This document shows positions 24,251-35,098 of a stretch of DNA of 64,000 nt, one piece after another. The notes beneath the pieces were generated by a model that saw only the letters and a program-made list of their open reading frames with translations, ran no database searches and was not told the DNA's origin. This DNA comes from Mactra quadrangularis (taxonomy: Eukaryota > Mollusca > Bivalvia > Venerida > Mactridae), in contig CM046299.1 in NCBI GenBank assembly GCA_025267735.1, positions 25,942,468 through 26,006,467 of the forward strand, read 5' to 3'. Both the position numbers and the translations under genes were made by a program. How positions within the stretch are numbered: the stretch's first letter is position 1; the number at the start of each line of letters is the position of its first letter.

Positions 24251-24941
24251 TAAATCTTTATTATCAGGTAATTTCTATATTTTGCACAGTGAGCACTACC
24301 TGGTTACATAATGTGAATCATTTCAGAGTGTACATTGTTCATTTTTTCTCAACTGTCTCATCATGAATAATTTCACGATGAATGTGTTTCTTAAAATTAT
24401 TGTCGTATTACACCCACAAGTTTCCAAAAGTGTATCTTATGATTGAGTAATGCTTCTTATGCACTATAATAGGTTTTAGTCAAGATATTTTTAATAAAAA
24501 TAGGCCGTCAGTACAAAAACAATGCATTCAGTCACCCTGAAATTATTCAAGCTTTGACAGTTGAGAAAAAACGGACGATACATAACTATTGCAAAAAATC
24601 CCGGACAATACATAACTATTGCAAAAAAATCCTATCACTTTTGACCGAGTGAATTAAAGTTGTCATAAAAAATTTTTACTAACAATTTTTTAAAGACAAT
24701 TATTCAAAACAGAATCTAATAACATCTTACACATCTTGATAATTTTAAGTAATATTCTATCAGACATAATAGATTTATACACTAAAAATACTGTAGCCAA
24801 AAAATAGTTAGTTTTCTAGAACTCATACCTGAATACCAGCTTCTCATCTTTCCTGCAGAATGTTAGTAGCTAGTTTACTTATAACATATCTGTCATAACA
24901 ATTGTTAGTCAAATACTTCAATTTTAGTTTATACATGTATA
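24251..24941. other. Unassigned sequence
   Basis: A short direct duplication (GACRATACATAACTATTGC at about 24574 and 24603) is the only pattern seen. Confidence 0.4.
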
Positions 24942-24943
24942 TA

Positions 24944-26206
24944 CAGTGTAACCTGCATTAACGGCCACCTGGAATAAGCGGTCACCTGCTGTAAGCGGCC
25001 AGTCTGGCTTCCTCCCGACGAAAATCGTGCAATATTGCACCTGGAATAAGCGGTCACCTGCTGTCTGCGGCCAGCGGCCAGTCATTTCCTCTAAAAACGG
25101 TCAATTTACCTGTAATAAGCGGCCACTACCGACCAGATTTTTTCAACTTTTTTAATTAACAACGTGTCACCAAAATTGCATTATCTTAGCGGACGTGTCA
25201 AATACTAAGTAGATTATCGATTTTTATGACGATGTATTGACGGGAACATGTTTAATCACGTGATAATTATCTCATTAAATGACAATGCTTTTGTTTGAAA
25301 AATTACTAAAGGTGTCTCTTAGTTAAATTAATCGTTCAACAAATTGCGTAAGTTAGCTTAACTAGAGAAAGTTTTTATAATTACACTTTGTTGTAACGGC
25401 CAATCAAAATTCGCGTATGTTTGTTAATAGTCGTGAATAACGACGTCTTTGTTAAAGATTATCAGTATTAAATTTGCGGCCACACACTCCTTCAAAAATC
25501 GTCAATTTACCTGGATTTAGCGGTCACGGTCAAATAAATTTGAAATTTACAGCTTGTAACAAACAATGTTATCAACCCATCCAGTTGAGTCATTAAACAG
25601 ACAAAAATAATTATACAAGCGTCGTCACGTGACGTTTGATTTTCGATATACAAATGACACTTGTCATCATTGAAAATCAATAAATAATAAGCTCTGCATA
25701 AACACTTAATCCGCTAGTTTTACTCAATTAGTTAAATTAGGTTATGAGAAGGTTGTCTTCGGTTTGACAACTAGCAATTACAATTAATTTCAATACTAAA
25801 ATATTTTTTACGACGATCAAATAAGTTAGTGAGCTATACGGAAAATGACCGGATTACGGGTTTATAACGTAACCAAAATGGCGATAGCGTCGTCAAGTTC
25901 GTAACCGCTTTTTTGGTGGAACCAGTCTTAAAATTATCTGAAATATTTGAAGCTTATTTTAATATCAAAAAAGAGTAATGTTACACCCAATGTATAAATG
26001 TGTTTGGCCACAATTAGTACGTAAAAACATGTCATTTTAAATCATATTATAAACAAACCAAAGACATTAAAAAACGGCGATTTTTTGTATACAGTCAGAA
26101 CGAACTGCATGATGCAGTTTAATTAAACCTGGTTTAAGCGGTCACCTGCTGTAAGCAGCCAATCTGGCCACTTCCCGTGCCTGGCCGCTTAATGCAGGTT
26201 ACACTG
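24944..26206. mobile_element. pogo/Tigger-like element, 1263 bp
   Basis: Both ends read CAGTGTAACCTGCATTAA, with TA on both sides (24942-24943, 26207-26208). Subterminal regions repeat GCGGTCACCTGCTGTAAGC in direct and related forms (24960-25130 and 26130-26200). No transposase frame survives. Confidence 0.85.
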
Positions 26207-26208
26207 TA

Positions 26209-26714
26209 TATATATATTTTTTTTTTAATGGAACAGATACTTTATTAAAGGGCTTGAACAATACTCATCACCCAATGATTTAATTAAGCTTCATTGTGAA
26301 ACAAATTCTTGCAACTTAAATAAATCACTTTCAAGTCCACTTCCTGGTTCCCCAGTACTGAGCTAGAAGGATAAAGTTTCTTACTCAGGGAAACAACAGG
26401 GTATGTTTTTGATGGATTTGAACCAACACAGAGCTGACTATTCAATGATTACCAATCCAAAGTTATAACTGCTAAAATAAGCCAGTTCCTAAATATAAAA
26501 TATCAGCCAAATCAGCCTTTGACCACAAAAATCATTAAATTTAAGCATTGTATTTTTTTCTAAGAATTATAATAATCTGATGTCAAACATCACACAAATG
26601 AGCAAGGATCTACACACAGACAGATTTACTAGTTAAGATGGACAAAATAATAGAAATGAACTATATAACACAGGACTCAACATTAAATCTCATCAGCCCC
26701 CTCCCCCCCCCCCC
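26209..26714. other. Unassigned sequence
   Basis: Ends in a long C run (26699-26716) just before the SINE. No coding signal. Confidence 0.4.
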
Positions 26715-26715
26715 C

Positions 26716-27335
26716 CGTCGCTTACTCAGTTGGTAGAAGGCAAATCTACTGATCATGGTGTCATGAATTCAATTCCTCGGGGAGGTATACTTTCGTGGAG
26801 CTTGGTCATGAAATTATTTTTGCAGCCATTCTCACTCCTACCACTGATTCTTAATCATGTAGGGCAGTTGACAGTCACTGACGAAAGTATGTGCCTAGTA
26901 GTTGATTAGCAGATAAATCCAGAGATTTAGCCTTTCCAGGCACAGCGAGTAGGTTGACTGACCGTAGTTTAATGACCTTTACAATGAGTTGTATTTATTT
27001 ATTATTTTATTTATTGGAGTTTACACCGTATCAACACAATTTAGGTCATTTCACCACGTCCAGCGCACCTAACCTAGCTTTCCTGGACCATTGTCTATAA
27101 CCAGTACTCACCTATCCTTCCACAAGGCCGGAAACTTTTCCATATTATCTAATCAATGGAGGAAAACGACATTATTGTCAAATTTTCATGGAAGGGTATA
27201 ACCTCCCCAGGTGGGATTCAAACCTGCACCCCCTCGGGCACGAGATTCCAAATCCCGGCGCACTACCAACTGTGCTATCCACCCGGGTTTGTACAGCGAG
27301 TTGCTAAGGTATTAAACCCAACAACAAAATAAATA
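26716..27335 (+). mobile_element. tRNA-derived SINE family B, interrupted by SINE A
   Basis: A tRNA-like head with A-box-like CTCAGTTGG (26725-26733) and B-box-like ATTCAATTCC (26767-26776) precedes a body shared with copies at 32088, 45957, 48475 and 61030 (CTCCTACCACTGATTCTTAA, then CTGACGAAAGTA). The 3' end (GTATTAAACCCAACAACAAA, about 27309-27328) lies beyond a nested family-A SINE at 26998-27288. Confidence 0.8.
26998..27288 (-). mobile_element. SINE family A, nested in SINE B
   Basis: A complete body and tRNA-like head matching 128-429. The flanks TTTACAATGAGTTG and TTGTACAGCGAGTTG look like a diverged target duplication lying inside the family-B SINE. Confidence 0.85.
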
Positions 27336-27409
27336 AAATTCTCAAAGTAGAATGCCCAGTTGGACAACCAGCTCTTTATTTCACATGTCTGATGTTTACC
27401 AAATGTTTA

Positions 27410-27819
27410 GGCCATGCCAAATCGGAATTCTGTTAAGCGTCAACTCAAATTTGACTAACCTAGGTACCTATTCACAAAAACACACAAACCGAAAACACAA
27501 ATATTTTTTACGACAAAAGACAATGTATTATATATATTTTTTTCAATAGAACATCCTCATAATATGAAACAATGGTCTGAATTTAATATAAAAAATTCAC
27601 ATAAAATATATATTGTAATAATGATGCGGTTATGAAAAATTGCTTACGATGAATAACGTTGTTGCCGAACTTAATTTTCCCTGAATTAATTTGTATTGAA
27701 TTCCGGAAAATCGAAATTATTTAAGAAAATTTAACTAACAATTTTGTTTTTTATTTTGATTGAGGATTCTAAAACCTATGCGCATGCGGATGCTTAACAA
27801 ATTCCTATATGGCATGGCC
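27410..27819. mobile_element. Harbinger-like MITE, 410 bp
   Basis: The left end is GGCCATGCCAAATCGGAATT; the complement of the right end is GGCCATGCCATATAGGAATT. Both continue into TTAAGC with a one-base offset. A TTA duplication flanks both sides (27407-27409, 27820-27822). A GG start and a TTA/TAA 3-bp duplication are hallmarks of PIF/Harbinger elements. Confidence 0.8.
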
Positions 27820-27822
27820 TTA

Positions 27823-28521
27823 CAAGTATTAACAAGTTACCCAAACCCAAATATATAAGTTGTCAGGGGCAATCGGACAACCCATAATATTGAGCCCTGT
27901 AACAAAAACTGTCTGACACACCAATTTACACAACTTGTTTTCATGATATAATAATTAATATTTGATATTTTTTATGACAAGAGTTTGATATTTTCAAAAG
28001 CCAAAGATAACAAAGTCAATTCTTGTAAACAGTGTGTTCCATGACATTTTTTCACATTTAACATGCAAGTTATTTTGGATTGTACCAAGTTTAAAAGACT
28101 CCTTACCCAAGACATTCACTCATGTATATGCTGTACTGTTAAATTATTTTTGATATAGCCAAAAAGGTAGAATTATCTGTAACTCTTTGAACACAAAATG
28201 TTATCATTTTTATACCTTAAAATCAAGATTTATGTTAAGCATCTAAACTAAGGAGCAAAACATTTTAGAATATAAGTTCAATATTGAATCTCATAAAATC
28301 ATATAAAATGGTGAATTGGTTTGCAATGAAGATTGTTCAGTAATTTATCAACAACGAAAGATCTGATCTAATAGACACTATTACAAAATTCTGAAACATA
28401 CTAATGTTAACATATAGACTTATACAAGTAAATTGGGAAAGGAGTCATAGACATTATACACTGAGGTGTGGAAATGCCAACATTTTCTACCACTGACTAT
28501 GAATAAATGAAACAAACATCC
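27823..28521. other. Unassigned sequence
   Basis: AT-rich. A short imperfect palindrome (CAGGGGCAATC..GAGCCCTG, about 27867-27901) is present. No gene. Confidence 0.4.
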
Positions 28522-29102
28522 CTAAAGCCTGTTTCACATTAGCCGTGCGATTTTTTAGTCGTACGATTTTTACTGCGAACCAAATCGCAGCCGCCGCAGA
28601 TACATCAAACTTTCTGTGCAATCGCCGTACGACGCTCTCACGAGCCGAAGGTGATTCGTCGCACGTGTTTACGCAGGACTGCCGTGCGATAATCGCGAGG
28701 CTGTCGTATAAACACTAACGACTGTCGTAAGACTGTCGTGAGATTTCGAAAAGTTTCGTACGTCATCTGTACGTCAATCGCACGACAAACGCAAACTTGT
28801 ACGAAAGTCGTACGATATTCATGCGAACGCCTAATTCTTTAACTGACGTGCGACTGTCTCAAGAATGACGTACGGTTGTCTTACGGCAGTCGCACGACTG
28901 TCTTGCGGGTTCCAAAAATCCAAAATTGGCAACGAGATCGCAAGAAAAATAAACAAGTTGAAAATTTGACTTGCGACGTCTACAACGATGCGATCATCTG
29001 AAAAAACGCACAACTGTCTTGCGGCGTTTGTACGAAGTTCTGCGATATTTCAGACAATGTTGTCGTACGGCTGCCGCAATCGTGATGTGAAAAAGGCTTT
29101 AG
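28522..29102. mobile_element. CpG-rich inverted-repeat element, 581 bp
   Basis: The left end is CTAAAGCCTGTTTCACATTA; the complement of the right end is CTAAAGCCTTTTTCACATCA. The interior is packed with CGTACG, TCGCACG and GTCGTACG-type motifs on both strands and is far richer in CG dinucleotides than its surroundings. No clear target duplication (TAA left, TTA right, which form part of the inverted repeat). The 60-codon frame at 28831-29013 is a by-product of these repeats. Superfamily unknown. Confidence 0.65.
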
Positions 29103-30754
29103 TCCCAAGTTAAATTTAAACTTTAAAACTGTTTTTTTTTCAATATAAAATTATAACTGTCAAAATACACCTCTATGCCTTAAAATGGATACAATTACAA
29201 TTCATTCCAAAACAAATCAAAAGCAAAATTGAATTTTTCAAAGCAAACTGTGTCAGAGTAATTGAACAATGGCATTCCATACCCCTTCCTAAATACATCA
29301 TACTTTTCCTCCAACTTTTATAAATATAGCCTGTTCATGTTGACCAGAGACAAATGAATACAAAAACTAATTCTTCAGTGAAAACACTATGGCTAACTTA
29401 TCTAAGGTGATATTAATATTGTAAACATAGTCTAAGGTCAATGTGAGTGAGCTATAAAACATTAATGTCCTGATAGAAATAATCATAGTAAATCATTTCA
29501 ATATATTCTTTAAACTTGTAAGAAATATAACTCGAGTTCACGATAATATCTTTACAGTGATAAACACAAATATCAAATTAATTCTACAATAAAATAAATA
29601 CTAGACAATGGATAGCAAGAACTTATGCTACTTGCAAGAGCATATATGAATGTAGTGTTTTTGATCAAAAATTGAAATGAGTTCAAATGGCCGCCTTGTT
29701 CAGAAACTACAATGAAGATATATAGCGTAAACGAGGAAAAGTAGATGATCTAAATATGGACTTTTTCTCTTTCTTTTACATAGTTATCATTGAAACTATG
29801 CTTAAGTTAAACAAATCTAAAATCTGAAATATCAACTTAAATGTGACATGATATACAAAACTAAACTGGGAGAACCATTTTACCTCTGCTAATCAGTAAA
29901 ATCAGTACAAACACATTTTTAAGAAAATCAATGATTTTTGTACTTAAGAAAATGACTAGAGAAAAAGTCCTATCTATATTATAATAACTATTGCTAACTA
30001 ATCTAGCCAACTACCAGACTTCAATAAAATGAATGCTTGCCAGTTTTACACCAAACCATGAAAACTTGCAACATGAACCAGTACTCTCGTGCCATTACCT
30101 TAAACTATACATTTACATATAGACTTACATGAGTAGACAACAATTACAGTTCCAGTTAACCTGCAAGTTTTCATATATTAGAATGGTAAAAAATTGCCAA
30201 CAGATATTTCAATGAAGTCAGATTTGTGGGAAAAATGATCACTTTAGATATCTAAACTATCCTTTAAATATAGTAAAGTAACCATTTTGAAAATGGGGTC
30301 AACATATATCACTATGTAAAGACAGCATTGACTTGGCAAAAAACTAGAAGTAAATGTAAAGATCTTAGCGTGTTTTTCTTCTTTGTCACTGTGCTGGTCC
30401 AATCAAACTAAACTTCCATCTCTGTCCTTCAAGATGTCCAGTGAATTATGTTCCTTGGAAGCTTGTAAACTGCTTGTTATGACATCATTTTGTTAAAATC
30501 CTGAAAAACAATTGATTATTTATTAAATGCTGGCAACACAAATCATGAAACCATGAGCACTAGGAGTTTTGATTTATTCAACACTATATAAAAAATTACT
30601 TCACGCTGCAGTTTTAACATGGTTCATAATAGTATACACACATCTCGAACATAAATATAGGGCTTTCTCAGGGCCTCTAAATTCACAGCTTATTTTCATT
30701 TAGCACAACAACACTTAATTCAGATGCCTCAGATTTTTCCCGTATGGAAACCTG
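29103..30754. other. Unassigned, with a weak candidate terminal exon on the minus strand
   Basis: Mostly AT-rich. On the minus strand, 30410-30500 follows a splice-acceptor-like TTTTTCAG and contains a short open stretch ending in LDILKDRDGSLV and a stop. It has an in-frame stop immediately after the acceptor, so coding status is doubtful. Confidence 0.2.
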
Positions 30755-31165
30755 ACAGAGCGAATCTGATTAAAACCCGATCTAAAATTTTCCGCTCGCA
30801 TACTCGCTAATTTAGATCTGGCCTTTTACAAACGAAGGTCACGTTCAGGCAACCTCTTCTCATCAAAATATTCATGACGAAATTGTTATAATATGCAACT
30901 TGTTTACATCGTCTACGTCACGCAATTTGAAATGAGCCACCCAATCGCAGACTGTGAATAATACCGCTGTTAAATTAGCAAGCAAAAATGGTCTAAAAAT
31001 AGAGATTACGAAATCAAAATGTGATTAATAGTGTTTTCGTCTAGATGAAAGCTACGCATTGATTGGTCGGCACAAAGTTCATCTCCACGTGACCCTGCAT
31101 TGAGAAAGTAGAGATCCTGTACGACAACGCTCTACAGGATATCTGTTTACGGAGATTGAGTTCAT
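30755..31165 (+). repeat. Dispersed repeat with hairpin, copy 2
   Basis: An inverted homologue of 17868-18240, about 40 bp longer. The hairpin GAGATCCTGTA..TACAGGATATC (31110-31143) is better preserved here. Contains CCACGTG and a CCAATC-type motif. Class unknown. Confidence 0.6.
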
Positions 31166-31619
31166 CCTCTCAATCAGTCAATACACCAAAATTCGGAATT
31201 ATATGTTATTAAGAAAATATTAATTTTGGGGCTCAATAGCCATATAAATCATTTAGATTATTAACTAACCAAATAGTTTCCTAACTAAATTTAGGGCCTT
31301 CAAATAGTAAGTCAGGGCAAACAGTAGATATCTTGGGGCTTCTCAGGATCATCCGTGCAATTTAAGGCCTTTTCAAGACAATCATTAAAATTTAGGGCCA
31401 TTTCAAGACTGTATGAACCCTGTTTAATGAGAGTAGATAAGTGATATTGACCTTTACGATGAACTTTAAACAACCAATGAAAGTTCAATTTCATGGACAA
31501 TATCATAAATTAATTAAAATTATTTAAATACAAAAGACACATTGCTGTTTTGTAAACATGTAGAAAAAATAACATTTTACAGTAGAACAGATAGATTTTT
31601 ATACAATTTATATAATTAC

Positions 31620-31733
31620 CTAAAATGATTCCTGTACAGATTGCACAAACACTATATAAGACTGTCATCATGTTGGTTCATGAATTCGAACTCATTACAG
31701 AATGACAGCATCAGTATCCTGAAGTTGGTTTGT
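31620..31733 (-). other. Candidate exon, weak
   Basis: On the minus strand a TTTTCAG acceptor precedes this block and a GTAATT donor-like site follows it. It resembles 33148-33215 (minus), which is followed by GTAAGT: both contain TGATGACA, ATATAGT and TGTGCA before the donor. Coding frames are short and disagree between the copies, so these may be non-coding or untranslated exons. Confidence 0.2.
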
Positions 31734-31817
31734 CTGAAAATCAACAACAATGTTATTAGAATGTTTTCTTCGGACACCTGAGTTCCTATGTATAAAATAT
31801 AAAAATATGTATGGTCA

Positions 31818-32066
31818 TTGAAAAGGAGAAAGTTTGGAAAGATGAGAAGAAAAAGAGCACTGGAGAACTTAAAAAGTAAGTCTCTAGGCTACATGGGAGT
31901 AGATGAAACTAGTTTATTTTTGTCAAATGATTCTATATGTGATTTGGTCGGTACAATAATTGAACTTCAGAGCAACATTAAACTTTCAAAAGTATCAGAA
32001 ATTGTTGACAGCCTAGTAGTTAAAGTCATTGATTGCAAACAGAAAATAGTTTCAATGTTCAAATAG
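31818..32066 (+). CDS. Hypothetical 82-codon frame, unrecognised
   Basis: The first 20 residues are lysine/arginine-rich; the rest is a plausible amphipathic stretch (SICDLVGTIIELQ, VVKVIDCKQKIVSMF). It sits in a repeat-free interval just before a SINE. The first in-frame start used is TTG-like or ATG near 31818, with no supporting context. An overlapping frame (VIEKEKVWKDEKKK) runs into a GTAAGT donor-like site at about 31878, so this could also be an exon read in a different frame. I do not recognise a family. Confidence 0.2.
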   Translation: MKRRKFGKMRRKRALENLKSKSLGYMGVDETSLFLSNDSICDLVGTIIELQSNIKLSKVSEIVDSLVVKVIDCKQKIVSMFK

Positions 32067-32087
32067 GTAAAAGGTAATTCAACTATA

Positions 32088-32395
32088 GCCCATCACACTA
32101 GCTCAAGTCAGTAACACACAAGTTTACCAATGGAGGGGCAGTAGGTTCAATTCCCAAGCAACGGCATACTTTCCTTGAGTTTGATCATGAAATAATTTCT
32201 ATGACCATTCGCACTTCGTCCACCGATATTAAATGACGTCTAGGGCAGTAGTCCTTCACTTACGAAAGTAAGCTCCTAGTAACTGGTTAATAACTAAATC
32301 TAAAGATTTAGCCTTTTGTTGAGTAGGTGGTCCGACTGGCGTGATATAACAAATAAAATGTGTCTCTATGGCCTTAAAACCAACAATAAAAATCA
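32088..32395 (+). mobile_element. SINE family B copy, diverged
   Basis: Degraded A box, B-box-like GGTTCAATTCCC (32142-32153), and the family-B body (CGAAAGTAAGCTCCTAGTAA). Ends in the AAACCAACAATAAAAA tail. Confidence 0.7.
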
Positions 32396-32399
32396 TCTG

Positions 32400-33147
32400 T
32401 AAGAAATACAAACTCTTTAATCAATATTCAGTACATATAAATAAATATAGTTTAAAAAATCCACTTAGCTGTAATACACTTTGATCTATGTCACTGGTCA
32501 CAACCCAATCCTAAACATTTCATGGAATAACTATCCTCAGTAACATTCTGAAATAAAGAATCATTGATTTGTTTTCCTTGCAACAAGGACATTTTGTTTT
32601 TATTTCTTATAGTCGTGTAATTCTAATGTTGATCATAGAGACAGATTTACTGACAAGTTTCGGTGAAGATTAATTTATTGAAATTCTGACACAAACAATA
32701 ACTGTATCATCTAGTCAAAACAGTCTTTTCTCCACATATTACAGTTTTCATTAAATTATCTCCCTTTGGATATGACTTCAAACTAAATTGTTTGTTGGTT
32801 TTCTTGTGTGTCCTAAATCAGCTTCTTGATATTGTTACATACTATGTACACAGTTCACCAAACCACCATTTCCTGGGGAGAACTAGCAATAAAATGCCAT
32901 CCTCTGTACAAAAATACCAACTTATCAAATTGAGAAAATTATAATACTTATTGGGTCTAGTGTACATGAAAATTACAACAGAGAACATTTTATCACAGCA
33001 TGTGACAAATTGCTATGACAAGCACATCAAACACCAGGGATAGGACAAAAAATAAAAAGCCGTAACTTCTATTGTGGTCCATTGAGTAAAGCTAGCTATG
33101 GAGAAACTTGAACATGGATAAGGTGATGTAAGAATCAAAGTACTTAC
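32400..33147. other. Unassigned sequence
   Basis: AT-rich, no gene or repeat recognised. The candidate paralogous exon 33148-33215 (minus) follows. Confidence 0.35.
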
Positions 33148-33475
33148 CCTAGTCATGTCTTGTACAAGATGCACAGTTGATACTATATAGTTGATGATAA
33201 TGTCATCAGCATTCCAGAACCATAAATGTCACCATTTATTGAAAACAAATCAATCAATATGCTATAATGTGCATTACCATCTGAAAAGATCAATCAAAAC
33301 TACAATGCATGATAAAGTATGGGGTGTTTGTAAGCTTTTCTCATGTCTACAACAATAACCTGATGAGGTACAGGCGCGTAGCTACCAGTACGCAGAGTAC
33401 GCAGCTGCGTACACATTGGTCCAGAAAATCGTAAAAATACAAGTGCCAAAAATGCAATTAAACTTAGGCCTGACG

Positions 33476-33540
33476 GGGGGATAAGGGGTGTGTGATGGGG
33501 GGATAAGGGGTGTGTGACGGGGGAATAAGGGGTGTGTGTA
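33476..33540 (+). repeat. G-rich tandem repeat, three units of about 22 bp
   Basis: Three near-identical units of GGGGGATAAGGGGTGTGTG. Six runs of at least four G in about 60 bases fit a G-quadruplex on the plus strand. Confidence 0.85.
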
Positions 33541-33982
33541 GAAAAAAGTATCGCAAACTACTTTAACTAGGACTTATATTAGGTTAAAGTACATTAAGTT
33601 GTTACTGCCATTTTTGGGTTCTGAACGCAAACAAACTTAATAGTTTCTGTTGGCTAAAGTGATTTTGTATTGGAAATAAGAGGGGAATGAAGCACATTTC
33701 AGCCATGGATCCTATATTAGAAGGATATGTAACGCTAATTTAAATTTAAACCCTTTCGCTTAACTAGATTCTATCGATTTTCACTGTCGTTTCAGTTTCG
33801 TCTGCTAATTTATCGTAAAGTGTATTAATTGAGGGAAAGAATTTTTTTTTTTAATCCAAAGTGGCGGTAATCGGCGAAAGGTTCAATTAACTGCGCGATC
33901 GCTTTAGATTTGGAGTTGTCTTTTTATTTGAAATTCTTCCCGCTCAATTACGACTTAATTTAAATGTAAAAAAATCTTAATA

Positions 33983-34810
33983 CAGGGATCTGCCAAGGAT
34001 TTGACTGACTGGGGACAATGGCCCCATTAGTCTAAAAAAGTGGGGACAATTGGAAATTTTCTTGCGTCCAGTATAAAGAACCACAAAAAGAATGTCATTA
34101 CTTTTTAAAAGTAGATCTATATAATGTAATTAAACTAACATTAACTTAATTAAAAACAAACATTTTTTCATAGATAGAATCTATTTGATAGTATTATGAG
34201 AACTGAAACCCCTTTCACAGGCCTGCTAAAACCACATGTCATAGATATTATCAGAAAGTAATCAAAATACAGCAGCTTTTGATCCCCACTTTTAGCATTC
34301 TTTGAGCGCTTTGATTTTGATGACGTTCTAAAAATAGAACAAAGCTGTCTATTGCATAAATAATAAACTGACTTTATCGTGTAAACAACACACATTCAAC
34401 TTGAATTTCTGGTGTGATGTACTTGTGTACACGTTTATTTATACAACAGTGTACATAATAGACCATAAACATATATTTACATGCCAAAAATGCAATTGTA
34501 ACGTATTTTCGCGACCCTACGAAAATTACAGCAAAGATGCTATGAAGATAACTAGAATCGACGTAAGTTCTGCGCGTCATCAAACATTGAATTGAGTTGT
34601 TCTTATTGATTGGATAATCGTGCTGTTAACAACCAATCAGATTTGGCATTTTTAAATTGCTTTGAAAGATAAAACGCTGACGAATACGAATTTCGGTAAC
34701 GTCGTTGTCAGGAATTTGATGCGCCGATGGCGCACCTGCGTGATTCATTATGCGACATTCATCTTTTTTACGCGGCAATGACGCAAGGGCGCATCCTTGG
34801 CAGAACCCTG
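33983..34810. mobile_element. 828-bp CAGGG-ended element with 6-bp duplication
   Basis: The left end is CAGGGATCTGCCAAGGAT; the complement of the right end is CAGGGTTCTGCCAAGGAT (17 of 18). A perfect 6-bp duplication TTAATA flanks it (33977-33982, 34811-34816). The overlapping short frames at 34168-34930 on both strands look like chance. Confidence 0.85.
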
Positions 34811-35098
34811 TTAATAGTAATTGATCTTTTTGAGTACAGTGAACTCGACAGTTCCGAGTCATCAACAATTCCGGTTCTTTTTTATAATAGTACAGATGAT
34901 TCCATAATAATGCAATATTTTATAGTTTAGTCATGTACACTAACCACTTTGCTTCTGTTACACAAACTTTCCATGTTAAAATTTCTCTACCAGAAGTCAT
35001 AGTCATGAAACACCAAACAGCGTCTTTTCCAACCAAGGCGAAAGTATGAGAACATTTGCCCATACTACAAAATCAAAAACTACAACTTCATACATAAA

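Noticed and set aside
34374..34930. Four overlapping short frames on both strands
   Set aside because: All lie in or across a non-coding transposon and conflict with one another.
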